A stretch of DNA of 64,000 nucleotides from Fictibacillus nanhaiensis. GTDB taxonomy: Bacteria; Bacillota; Bacilli; Bacillales; Fictibacillaceae. Shown here in pieces: positions 26,873 through 34,685 of the stretch. Positions within the stretch are counted from its first letter, which is position 1. Each line of letters starts with the position of its first letter. The notes below the pieces were generated by a model. The model had not been told where the DNA came from. It searched no databases and worked only from the letters and a program-made list of their open reading frames with translations. Made by a program: the position numbers and the translations under genes. Location of the stretch: contig JAFHKR010000038.1 in assembly GCA_017052515.1 (NCBI GenBank), forward strand, positions 496,001-560,000, in the 5' to 3' direction.

Positions 26873-26965
26873 ACTGCAGTGATTGGGAGAATCTCTGCTC
26901 TTACCACATTATTAATGACAGCTTATAATAGTAGTAAAACCTTATAAAGTTAGGATAAGTATGAC

Positions 26966-27304
26966 ATGAAAAGAATAGTAAATTGGTTTATTGAACCATA
27001 CATCATCATAACCCGTGAGTGGAAACTTCTCTCTGCACGTAATAAAGAACCTATATTAGCTTCTGAAATAAGACGAATAAAGGAGCTGCAATTCTTTAAC
27101 ATCATGCTAGCGACTGTGTACACCTTTTTTTTCTATATGTTTGTAAGTGACTTGGTCATGCTGATACGGGGAAACTGGATTGCATTGCTGGGTGTGGTAT
27201 TTGGTTTTCTGATGATGGTTCTGCTAAAGAGAATACAAGTCTTACGTTATCTTAAGCGGCGTGAGGCTTATATTAAAAATGACGAGACACTTATCGAAAA
27301 ATAG
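26966..27304 (+). CDS. Two-span membrane protein of unknown function
   Basis: 112 residues. A charged N-terminal third (NWFIEPYIIITREWKLLSARNKEP) precedes two close membrane helices (about 48-65 and 72-92), and the C-terminus is charged again. The ribosome site is weak (AGGATAAG). It sits between two terminators as a single gene. No domain recognised. Confidence 0.6.
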   Translation: MKRIVNWFIEPYIIITREWKLLSARNKEPILASEIRRIKELQFFNIMLATVYTFFFYMFVSDLVMLIRGNWIALLGVVFGFLMMVLLKRIQVLRYLKRREAYIKNDETLIEK

Positions 27305-27325
27305 GGGTCACCACCACAAAAAAAG

Positions 27326-27352
27326 AAGCTGACTCTTTTATAGAGCCAGCTT
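27326..27352. terminator. Bidirectional terminator
   Basis: 10-bp stem AAGCTGACTC/GAGCCAGCTT with one mismatch, T-rich on both strands (stronger on the minus strand). It serves two convergent genes. Confidence 0.88.
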
Positions 27353-27362
27353 GTTTTCTGTC

Positions 27363-29051
27363 TTACTTTTTCGCTACATCTACAATACGACCTTCCACTT
27401 TTGGAGCGACCGTCTTCAATTTCGCTACATAATCACGTAAGTTTTCCCAGTCTGATAGTCCAAGATCTGTTACGCGGCCTTGCTCATATGCGGTTTTGAA
27501 TACTGTGTATCCATCCCCACCTTTTGCTGTGAAGGCATTTGTTGCAATTACATATTCTTTTGCTGTATCAATTGCTGTATAAGAATCATCAGCGTTTTTT
27601 ACTTCCATCGTAAGTACACGGCTGCCAGCAGCTTTTGTGCTGTCATACGTAAACTTCATACCAGAAACGTGTAAGAATCCGCCGCTTTCTTTCGGAGATT
27701 GGCTCACACTGTGCTCTAAAGCTGTCTTGATCTCAGCACCTGTTAACTTCATCGTTGCTAACGTGTTACCGAACGGAAGTGTTGTTAAAACATCACCGTA
27801 TGTGATCGGACCAGCATCGATTGGGGCACGAATTCCACCACCGTTTTGAAGGGCGAACGACACATTTGGATTGACTTCTTTTGCTTTGTTTAACATGCCA
27901 TCTGTGATGAGGTTACCTAGTTCAGTTTCATTGCTTCGTACACTTGGTCCGCCGTTGTCAGAACGAGGATTCTCAAGTGCTTTTGCCGTTTCGCCACCAG
28001 TTGGTGTGTTCTTTAGTTCAGCAATTTTGCTAGAGTACTTTTGTAAGAGTTTCGCAGCTTCTGGATCGTCCGTTTTTGTTTTTACTTCAATTAATTTACC
28101 AGATTGATTGATGACTTGACCTTTTCGGTTGAACTCCACGTCCAATGTTCCTAGGAAATCACCATATTGGTAGGCTTGTACGATAACCGTGGAATCTTTC
28201 ACTTTGCCTTTTTCATCTTCTTTAATCACAACAGGAGCGTTTAACTGTGTATGACTGTGTCCGCCAACGATAACATCAATTCCATCAACATGTTTCGCTA
28301 GTGTTAAGTCATTATCATATTCAGGGTTATCATCATAGCCAAGGTGAGTGATCGCTACAATCTTGTTAACACCGCGGCGTTCTAAATCTTTAACTGCTTT
28401 TTGTGCAGACTCGATATAGTTTTTAAATTGAACGTTCTCAGGACTTGCGATGTCTGCAGTTTCTTCTGTCGTTAAGCCAATAAATCCAACTTTTTCATGG
28501 TTAACACGTTTGATAACAGCTGGATAGATGTTGCTGTCTTTCGCTTTAAGCGGGATTCTTTTGTTCGTAAGGGCTTTCATATTCATGTCTTTTGAAAAAT
28601 CGACATTCGAACTAACAAAAGGAAAATCTGCATTCTTTACAAAATCAGCAAGCGCTTCGTGACCTTCAGGACTAGCACCAAGGTCAAATTCATGATTACC
28701 AAATGTCATAAGGTCGTAGCCTACTAGGTTCATAAATTCAAGATCAGCTTGTCCCTTAAACTCGTTAAAGTAAAGAGTACCTGAGAATACGTCACCAGCA
28801 TCTAAAAGTAGGGCATCTGGCTTTTCTGCGCGAACCTCTTTAATGGCTGTTACGCGTTTAGCCACTGTATCTAGGTGAGCATGCGTATCGTTTGTATGCA
28901 TGAGCGATAGGTTAAACGTACGATCCTTAAACTTATGTTTCTTACCTTGAACTAGGTCGTCAGCTAAAGCTGGTGCTGCGATTTGGGAAGAAATTAACCC
29001 AACAGCAAGAGAAGAAGCAAGCAATTTTTTAAACTTTTGATTTAAAACCAT
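27363..29051 (-). CDS. Secreted 5'-nucleotidase / 2',3'-cyclic phosphodiesterase family protein
   Basis: 562 residues with a signal peptide cut near APALADD. The metallophosphatase half (about 45-290) has the metal ligands MHTNDTHAHLD, LDAGDVFSGT, FGNHEFDLG, AITHLGYDD and GGHSHTQL. The 5'-nucleotidase C-terminal half (about 350-520) has LQNGGGIRAPIDAG and the substrate-stacking region near GGDGYTVF. It removes phosphate from extracellular nucleotides so that nucleosides and phosphate can be taken up. No LPxTG sorting signal, so it is released or held by charge. A Pho-type promoter was not seen. Confidence 0.93.
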   Translation of the reverse strand: MVLNQKFKKLLASSLAVGLISSQIAAPALADDLVQGKKHKFKDRTFNLSLMHTNDTHAHLDTVAKRVTAIKEVRAEKPDALLLDAGDVFSGTLYFNEFKGQADLEFMNLVGYDLMTFGNHEFDLGASPEGHEALADFVKNADFPFVSSNVDFSKDMNMKALTNKRIPLKAKDSNIYPAVIKRVNHEKVGFIGLTTEETADIASPENVQFKNYIESAQKAVKDLERRGVNKIVAITHLGYDDNPEYDNDLTLAKHVDGIDVIVGGHSHTQLNAPVVIKEDEKGKVKDSTVIVQAYQYGDFLGTLDVEFNRKGQVINQSGKLIEVKTKTDDPEAAKLLQKYSSKIAELKNTPTGGETAKALENPRSDNGGPSVRSNETELGNLITDGMLNKAKEVNPNVSFALQNGGGIRAPIDAGPITYGDVLTTLPFGNTLATMKLTGAEIKTALEHSVSQSPKESGGFLHVSGMKFTYDSTKAAGSRVLTMEVKNADDSYTAIDTAKEYVIATNAFTAKGGDGYTVFKTAYEQGRVTDLGLSDWENLRDYVAKLKTVAPKVEGRIVDVAKK

Positions 29052-29504
29052 ACTATCACAATCCCTTCAAATTAGTCACACTATTATTAATTTAGCATGT
29101 AATAATGCAAATTAAAGTCGAAATCTGTCGAATGTAGTTTGAATTTAAAAGTTTAATATGCCCTTAATATTTTTAATAGTTCAGTATGTGTTAATAGAGT
29201 ACGTTTTGTCTGCTGTTTAATGATTTGATAGGTATTTAAAAACAAGGTCTGATGACAAACTTCCAATGTGGTCCTGTTTTTGGGGAATCTACATACTTAT
29301 CTGAAGGTGTCGTCTGTTTAGTGAATGATTCAAGATCGGCGAGGTTTACTGTGACTTACAAAGCTCATTAAACTATTTGGTACATGTAAATCATGTTAAG
29401 AATACACATTGTTATTGTAAATAACAGTATTAGTCAACCATTTTTTAGTATGATGATTAAATATTTGATTGTGTTTGAACGTATAACTTTATGAGGTAAA
29501 TAAT
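29052..29504. promoter_or_regulatory. Divergent intergenic region with an operator-like palindrome
   Basis: 450 bases between the minus-strand nucleotidase and the plus-strand O-antigen-ligase-like gene. It holds TGTTATT-GTA-AATAACA, a perfect 7-bp inverted repeat at 29410-29426, about 80 bp before the plus-strand start. The rest shows no gene or repeat. Confidence 0.4.
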
Positions 29505-30758
29505 ATGAAGTTTGTTTACAAGAATCTAAAGAAATATCATTTCGAAATAAGTATAGCATTGAGTTTTACCTTGCCACCTATAGGTCTGATGTGTCTAGTG
29601 TTTATAGGGTGGTACTCTTTACATCGAGTATGGAAAGAAGCACGATTCATACACTTTACACCTGGCCTCTTTTTATTAGGATGTCTGTTTCTTTCAACTA
29701 TAGGCTCTTCCTTCTATATGAAAGACTACTCGTATTTCTTAGTAACAGTTCTCATTCTTGCATATATGGGAATTTATATAAAAATGACTACAGACGGGGT
29801 ACAAAGGTCATTTACATCATTTAAGTGGTTAACAATTGGGGGAGGATTTTACTTTTATTGTTTGTATCCATTTCAGCAAATTCTGATGACACATCCCATC
29901 GCAAGCCTTCTGATGGGTACATCGCTTATAGGTTACCCTCAAATTCAGGAATATGAAAGACTAATGGGAGCGGCGTATAATCCTAATTTCTCTGTCGCAT
30001 TACTGTTGTTCGGATTATCCTTACTTCTCGCTGAAATTCTTAAATGTATAAGAAAGCATCAATTGATTTTTTTGGGAATGTTGATAGCATGCGTTGCTCT
30101 CTTTTTACATGCCATACTTCTAACTGGTTCAAGAGGAGGATTTTGTGTTTCTATCATTATAGTCATTCTTTTCGTATTTAGGTGGAACAAGTTATTTGCT
30201 GTCTTACTCATAAATATTTTAGCGTTACATCATGAATTAATTGTAGCCTTTATGCCAAGGTATAACGAACTGATAAAATCTGCTGATCTAAGACAAGAAA
30301 TCTGGAGAAATTCGTTCAATCTCTGGCAAAATCATTCCTTATTTGGAATTTCACCAATTGGATTTTATCAAGAATATTTCTATCATTATCACGAAAAAGT
30401 ACCACATGCACATAACGTCATTATTAGTATGTTTGCAGAGTACGGGGCACTTGGAGGAATTGCTTTTTTAATCGTTATGTTCATCAATGGATATAAGGTT
30501 CTATGGCTATATCTTTCCAAAAAAACAGACAAGAAATATCTGGATGTCTTTCTTCTATCTTTGCCTGCGATATTCTTAACAGGAATTGTTGATCATGTTT
30601 TGTATTCACCACAGGTCGCCTTTATAGCTATAATCTTGCTTGCTTCATGGGAAAAATACACAGCGAGACTTTATCTAATCAATCCTTCTATTTGGATTTT
30701 CACGCGAAAATGGATGTGGTGGAATACTTGGAAAGCCTCAAAGACTCCAAAAAACTAA
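29505..30758 (+). CDS. O-antigen ligase / Wzy polymerase-like membrane protein
   Basis: 417 residues with about 11 membrane segments. The Wzy_C landmarks are LLTGSRGGFCV in the middle and the loop with NSLFGISPIGF followed by PHAHNVIISMFAEYGALGG, where family members carry catalytic residues. Such proteins polymerise or attach glycan chains at the outer face of the membrane. In Gram-positive cells they act on capsule, exopolysaccharide or secondary wall polymers. No glycosyltransferases are nearby, so the substrate cannot be inferred. Single gene with terminator. Confidence 0.82.
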   Translation: MKFVYKNLKKYHFEISIALSFTLPPIGLMCLVFIGWYSLHRVWKEARFIHFTPGLFLLGCLFLSTIGSSFYMKDYSYFLVTVLILAYMGIYIKMTTDGVQRSFTSFKWLTIGGGFYFYCLYPFQQILMTHPIASLLMGTSLIGYPQIQEYERLMGAAYNPNFSVALLLFGLSLLLAEILKCIRKHQLIFLGMLIACVALFLHAILLTGSRGGFCVSIIIVILFVFRWNKLFAVLLINILALHHELIVAFMPRYNELIKSADLRQEIWRNSFNLWQNHSLFGISPIGFYQEYFYHYHEKVPHAHNVIISMFAEYGALGGIAFLIVMFINGYKVLWLYLSKKTDKKYLDVFLLSLPAIFLTGIVDHVLYSPQVAFIAIILLASWEKYTARLYLINPSIWIFTRKWMWWNTWKASKTPKN

Positions 30759-30783
30759 ACCCCTTCATAACACGAAGGGGTTT
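30757..30783. terminator. Bidirectional terminator
   Basis: 10-bp perfect stem AAACCCCTTC/GAAGGGGTTT with a 7-nt loop. It overlaps the stop of the plus-strand gene and ends five bases from the minus-strand lipoprotein pseudogene. Confidence 0.9.
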
Positions 30784-30787
30784 AGTT

Positions 30788-31270
30788 TCACTTTTTTTCT
30801 AGCTTCACATCATGTTTTTTTGCCAACTTTTCCACATCATTCTTATAGTCTCTCCTCATTTTACGAGCAGTGTTTAGTTTTTCATTTGCCACATTAATCA
30901 TTGTGCTGTCTTGGTTTTCGATGGCGGACACCATCAGTAAGAATGCACTTGCTTGTATATTCGCTGCCTCAATAAAATTCTCATGTAATTTTCGCAGTTC
31001 TTCCGTATCAATTTCCACTGCTTCAAGTTCTTTAATAAACACGTTGTATGAAGGTATGATCTCCACCTTCAGCGCATCATAGAGCGTTTGGTCATCGGTA
31101 TAATTGGAACCTGTCACATTTTCATATACTCCTATAATAGATGATTCTTCTTTACCGATAGTAGGCATTTCCTTGTTTACATAGTTCAGTAAATCGTCCT
31201 GAACAGGATCACCTCATCCCGATAATATACATATCAGAAAGAGAACGCCTGCAAACACGTATTTTTTCAT
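30788..31270 (-). pseudogene. Small lipoprotein gene with TGA at the lipobox Cys codon
   Basis: On the minus strand, ATG 31270 follows GGGAGGTGGGTA and reads MKKYVFAGVLFLICILSG, then TGA (31214-31216), then GDPVQDDLLNYVNKE and an open frame to 30788. The stop sits exactly where the lipobox Cys belongs (L-S-G-C), one base from TGC or TGT. Downstream the reading frame is intact for 142 codons of a helical domain. This is a recent nonsense change or a sequencing error; a downstream restart at 31168 would give a protein without a signal. Family not recognised. Confidence 0.85.
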
Positions 31271-31584
31271 TACCCACCTCCCTCAATCACTGTATTCATC
31301 GCGAAAATTGTCCTATTCCCTACTTTTGGATTTAAGAAGAGGACACTATGCCTACTTCCTTCATGCATTGAAATGTTCTTTAGAAATAGTAAAAATGATA
31401 CATTTTCTACCAATTTGTTCTTTTGACTTAAGAGTAAATTAGCCATTAAGTGTATGATCAGAGAGTTGTGTTTTTGAGTGAAATACATATTTTTACATAT
31501 AATTAGGTTTCACATCTGTCGAAAAATGGTAAATAAGAAAATGTGAAGAAATTGGAAGATATATAAATAAAAGGAGTGGTCGGT
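31271..31584. other. Intergenic stretch without visible features
   Basis: About 310 bases between two divergent lipoprotein genes. A 72-codon minus-strand frame overlaps the ribosome site of the pseudogene and has no ribosome site of its own. Nothing else stands out. Confidence 0.5.
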
Positions 31585-32865
31585 TTGTTAAAAGCTAAGT
31601 CTAAATCTAAGTTCGTTGTTGTAGCAGGACTATCTGCTGTCCTCATGCTAAGTGGATGTGGCGATAGCGAGAAAGCATCAGGAGATAAAGAAGAAAAAGA
31701 AGTGAAGGTTGAAGAGAAAGCAAAAGCTGCTGACGAACCTAAAAAAGAAGAGAAACAAGAAGAAAAAAAGGAAGAGCCAGCAAGCAGTGATTCGGGCGAA
31801 GTGTTGAACCCATACATAGAAGAAGATACAGGTGGAAAAGCTGAAGTCCTATATACAAATAGCAACCCTGGCTTCGTGAATGAAGGTAGCGGCTTTAAAG
31901 TAACGATCGATGAGTACCAGCTTGTAAAAGTGACGGGCATGAACGAGTCAACAGCTGCACGTTTTGATGATTCACCAAACGGATATATCCTAACGGCACG
32001 CATGTCGGTGGATAATCAATCTGGAAAAGATGTTTATTTTAACGGAACAACGAACATTCGTTTAACTGATAATCTTACGTACATTCCGTCAAACACAAGA
32101 AATTTTATTGAAGAAGGAAAAGGATTGCGTCCGAAAACATATACTGAGGGCATCGACGGCAATACCAACATGTATAAAGCGGGTGAAAAGACTTCTGGTC
32201 TGATTACGTTCATGATTACAGAAGCGGATTACCAAACGATGACGAGTGTAAAACCAAAGTTCGTTATTGAAGCAAGCGCTGCACCAAACAAAGACTTCAG
32301 CGGCATGCAAGATTTCATGCAAGAAAAGATCTTTGATTTTGCATATAGCGGGGAACAAGCGAAAGCATCCGCAAGTGAGCAAAAGTTCTATCCAGACTTG
32401 ATGTCAGCTAACAACCTAGCGGATAAGAAGATGATTTTCGAGAAAACAGGCATCGGACAAAAGCAAACAGTCGGTGACATGGAAGTGACGTTAGAAGGCG
32501 TTCAGTACACAGAAGTCATCCCAACAGCGGGTAACGAATCGCGCTTTGAAGATGCAGAGTTGGTTGCATTAACAGTTAAAACGATGATCAAAAACAATGG
32601 TAAAAAAGAGATCGACATCTATAACGTACCTGGAAAAGTAACCATCGATAAAGACCGCGGATCAGCATTAAGCAATGCATTCGCAGAGCCACGCGATCCG
32701 AAGAGTGTGAAGCCAGGCGAAGAGAAAGAAAAGTACACGGTATTCTTGTTCCGTAAAGACGAATTCCAATTGTTTAAGTCGTTTGATTTAGAGGTTGGAC
32801 CGTTCTTTGGAGACGGAAAGTACCTGTTTGGCGAGAAAAAAGCGAAGTTTACGTTGCCGAGATAA
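31585..32865 (+). CDS. DUF5068-type lipoprotein
   Basis: 426 residues. TTG 31585 lies 8 nt after AAGGAG; the GTG at 31576 overlaps that site. The signal peptide ends LMLSGC with lipobox Cys25, followed by a low-complexity Lys/Glu linker (residues ~28-70) that extends the protein from the membrane. Two similar beta-rich domains follow: each starts with a G-FKVTIDEYQ- or GDMEVTLEGVQ-like strand and has conserved LTARMSVDNQSGKDV / ALTVKTMIKNNGKKE strands, the pattern of DUF5068/DUF4352-type extracellular domains. Function unknown; a surface sensor or adhesion role is possible. Confidence 0.78.
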   Translation: MLKAKSKSKFVVVAGLSAVLMLSGCGDSEKASGDKEEKEVKVEEKAKAADEPKKEEKQEEKKEEPASSDSGEVLNPYIEEDTGGKAEVLYTNSNPGFVNEGSGFKVTIDEYQLVKVTGMNESTAARFDDSPNGYILTARMSVDNQSGKDVYFNGTTNIRLTDNLTYIPSNTRNFIEEGKGLRPKTYTEGIDGNTNMYKAGEKTSGLITFMITEADYQTMTSVKPKFVIEASAAPNKDFSGMQDFMQEKIFDFAYSGEQAKASASEQKFYPDLMSANNLADKKMIFEKTGIGQKQTVGDMEVTLEGVQYTEVIPTAGNESRFEDAELVALTVKTMIKNNGKKEIDIYNVPGKVTIDKDRGSALSNAFAEPRDPKSVKPGEEKEKYTVFLFRKDEFQLFKSFDLEVGPFFGDGKYLFGEKKAKFTLPR

Positions 32866-32881
32866 CAATTTATATAGAAGG

Positions 32882-32914
32882 AAAGCACTCCTGGTTGTAG
32901 AGGGGTGCTTTTTA
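32882..32914 (+). terminator. Terminator of the DUF5068 lipoprotein gene
   Basis: 10-bp stem AAAGCACTCC/GGGGTGCTTT (one G-T pair) with a 10-nt loop and T-run. Confidence 0.9.
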
Positions 32915-32925
32915 ATTGTGATTGA

Positions 32926-33102
32926 TTAAAAACCTAGGAAGTAGCTAGATAATGTGGATAAGGTGACGATCAGCCAAAAAAACTTTCTCCGTTTTGGGCG
33001 TGGCATTTTCACTTCTAGCAGTTTTTCCATGACCTCAAATATAATCCATACGGAAATGATGTTTCCGATGAATGTTAATAATAGATTTATTGCAGTTTCC
33101 AT
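32926..33102 (-). CDS. Small membrane protein, 58 residues
   Basis: On the minus strand, ATG 33102 is 6 nt after AGAGGA. Two hydrophobic segments (residues 5-22 and 42-57) flank a charged middle VKMPRPKRRK. A plus-strand frame of similar length overlaps it but has no ribosome site and no sensible composition, so I take this strand as coding. Family not recognised. Confidence 0.62.
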   Translation of the reverse strand: METAINLLLTFIGNIISVWIIFEVMEKLLEVKMPRPKRRKFFWLIVTLSTLSSYFLGF

Positions 33103-33243
33103 TTGTATTCCTCTTTTATTATTTTCTATATATATCGGGTGATTTCAGATTAAGTTAAAATATTCCATATTTTAAGAAGGAAGCGTATGCTCTTAACAGA
33201 ATAGAGAGTTGTATTTGATTATTCGTGGAAAGAAGGTAATGTT

Positions 33244-33671
33244 CTGAAGAATTTATTGTGCTTTTTACTTCTGTTGGTTATTAGTAGTTGTACTTATGAA
33301 AGTGAAGATCCAAAAGTTCAAGGAGCAAGACAGATCGCTAAGTTAGATGAAGAAGGAAAAAAAAAGTATTACATGAGGGTGAAAAACTTTTAGAAAGAGA
33401 TACCGATTTTATTATTGATGCATCTACAGCTAGAATATGTGTTTTTGAACGAACTGAGTCCGAAGTAGATAAAAGTGAAGCGATACCGTTAAAAATCCAG
33501 GGGAAATTTAAAGGCTCTTTTGATAATGAGAAAGATTATTATGGATCTCGATTGCCAGTCGGTACAGTAATACACTTTACACAGGAAGATTATCAAGAAT
33601 ATGCTTATCTAGAAGAAGTGAACGGATCTTATAAAATTTATCCTTGTGAATATTATAATGATGAGAAATAA
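33244..33671 (+). pseudogene. Small lipoprotein gene with a frameshift in an A9 tract
   Basis: A lipoprotein signal starts near 33244 (possible CTG start, or TTG 33256) and reads LLCFLLLLVISSC, lipobox Cys16. The frame stops at 33391, but a second frame, offset by one, continues from the A9 run (33357-33365) as VLHEGEKLLERDTDFIIDAS to the stop at 33669-33671. Ten A instead of nine would rejoin both halves into a ~142-residue lipoprotein with a compact beta-rich domain. Either a real loss, slippage-based switching, or a homopolymer error. Family not recognised. Confidence 0.8.
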
Positions 33672-33814
33672 TTTCGCGGATTTTTTATTAATCTCTCGTG
33701 AATAAAAATACTCGTTAGTGGACACTGTTCGACTTGTGGATAGTAGTGTTAAACATGCTATTATGAAATAGTCTAGAATTCTTATACTTATTTAAACCGT
33801 ATTCAGGAGGAATC

Positions 33815-34573
33815 ATGCTACAAAAATTCGGTTTTTCACAATACGAAAGTCAGGTGTTCGAGGTTCTTGCGTCAAGCGAGGAGCCGATGGATGCGACGAA
33901 TATCGTTAAATACTCGGGTGTCCCGAAATCCAAGATATATGAAGTGCTATCGCGCATGATCGAAAAAGGCATGGTGTTAGATTCGGTCTCAGAGAAGAAG
34001 AAGTTGTATACCGCGCTGCCGCTATCGATCGTAATCGAGAAGCTGACGACAGAATTTCAGGAAAACGTGGAGCAACTTAAAAATAATACGTCGAAGCGAA
34101 CGTTTTACGATGAACACGTTTGGAGTCTGAAAGTGGATTCGTCAATTCGAGCGCAAACGAAGCAGCTTTTGGATACAGCGGAGAGATCAATCCGGGTTTC
34201 ATGCTGGCAAGAAGATATTCAAGAGATCCTTCCAATTCTGCAAGAAAAGGAAAAGCAGGGCGTGGATGTGGAAGTGCTTGTGGTGGGAGAGTTGGAGTCG
34301 ACGCTGTCTCATGTGCACACGTTGATTCCTGCGCAAGAGCATCACTCGCTTGAGCGTTTTCGTCTTGTTGTCGTCGATGAAACAGAAGTGATTTTTGCAG
34401 GGATGGAAAGTCAGAGCTGGCAAGCATTGAAGACCAAATCTCGACCATTCATTAAAGTTTTCATTGAATTCTTTTATCACGATGTGGCGTTGGCTAAAAT
34501 TACGGAGAAACATTCAGAACTGATGATGAATGATGAAGAGATTAAGAGTGTATTGATGAAGTTGAGGTACTAA
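33815..34573 (+). CDS. TrmB-family transcriptional regulator
   Basis: 252 residues; ATG after TTCAGGAGGAATC. The N-terminal winged helix MLQKFGFSQYESQVFEVLASSEEPMDATNIVKYSGVPKSKIYEVLSRMIEKGMV is the TrmB signature; a short coiled linker and a PLD-like effector domain follow (RVSCWQEDIQEILPILQEKEKQGVDVEVLVVGE). TrmB proteins usually respond to sugars and control transport genes. No sugar gene lies beside it, so its target is unknown. The base composition of the 3' half is richer in GC than the flanks. Confidence 0.86.
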   Translation: MLQKFGFSQYESQVFEVLASSEEPMDATNIVKYSGVPKSKIYEVLSRMIEKGMVLDSVSEKKKLYTALPLSIVIEKLTTEFQENVEQLKNNTSKRTFYDEHVWSLKVDSSIRAQTKQLLDTAERSIRVSCWQEDIQEILPILQEKEKQGVDVEVLVVGELESTLSHVHTLIPAQEHHSLERFRLVVVDETEVIFAGMESQSWQALKTKSRPFIKVFIEFFYHDVALAKITEKHSELMMNDEEIKSVLMKLRY

Positions 34574-34602
34574 AAATCAATGGATATCTTGAGCCAAATA
34601 AA

Positions 34603-34647
34603 AGCCACATCCCCTAAGTTAGAATGTGTCTAACAAGGGGTGTGGCT
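34603..34647. terminator. Terminator between convergent genes
   Basis: AGCCACATCCCC/GGGGTGTGGCT pairing around a loop that itself has a TTAGA/TCTAA stem, followed by ATTTATTT. Serves the TrmB gene and possibly the facing subtilase. Confidence 0.82.
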
Positions 34648-34685
34648 ATTTATTTCGTATTTTTTCCTATTAAGAATGGATAAAT

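Noticed and set aside
31214-31216. Selenocysteine at the lipobox TGA
   Set aside because: No bSECIS hairpin is visible after the TGA, and selenocysteine is not known as a lipobox residue.
32954-33142. 62-codon plus-strand ORF
   Set aside because: No ribosome site; the minus-strand 58-residue gene with AGAGGA fits better.
34077-34513. Three ORFs inside the TrmB gene
   Set aside because: Shadows in other frames of a well-supported gene; GC-richer sequence keeps them open.
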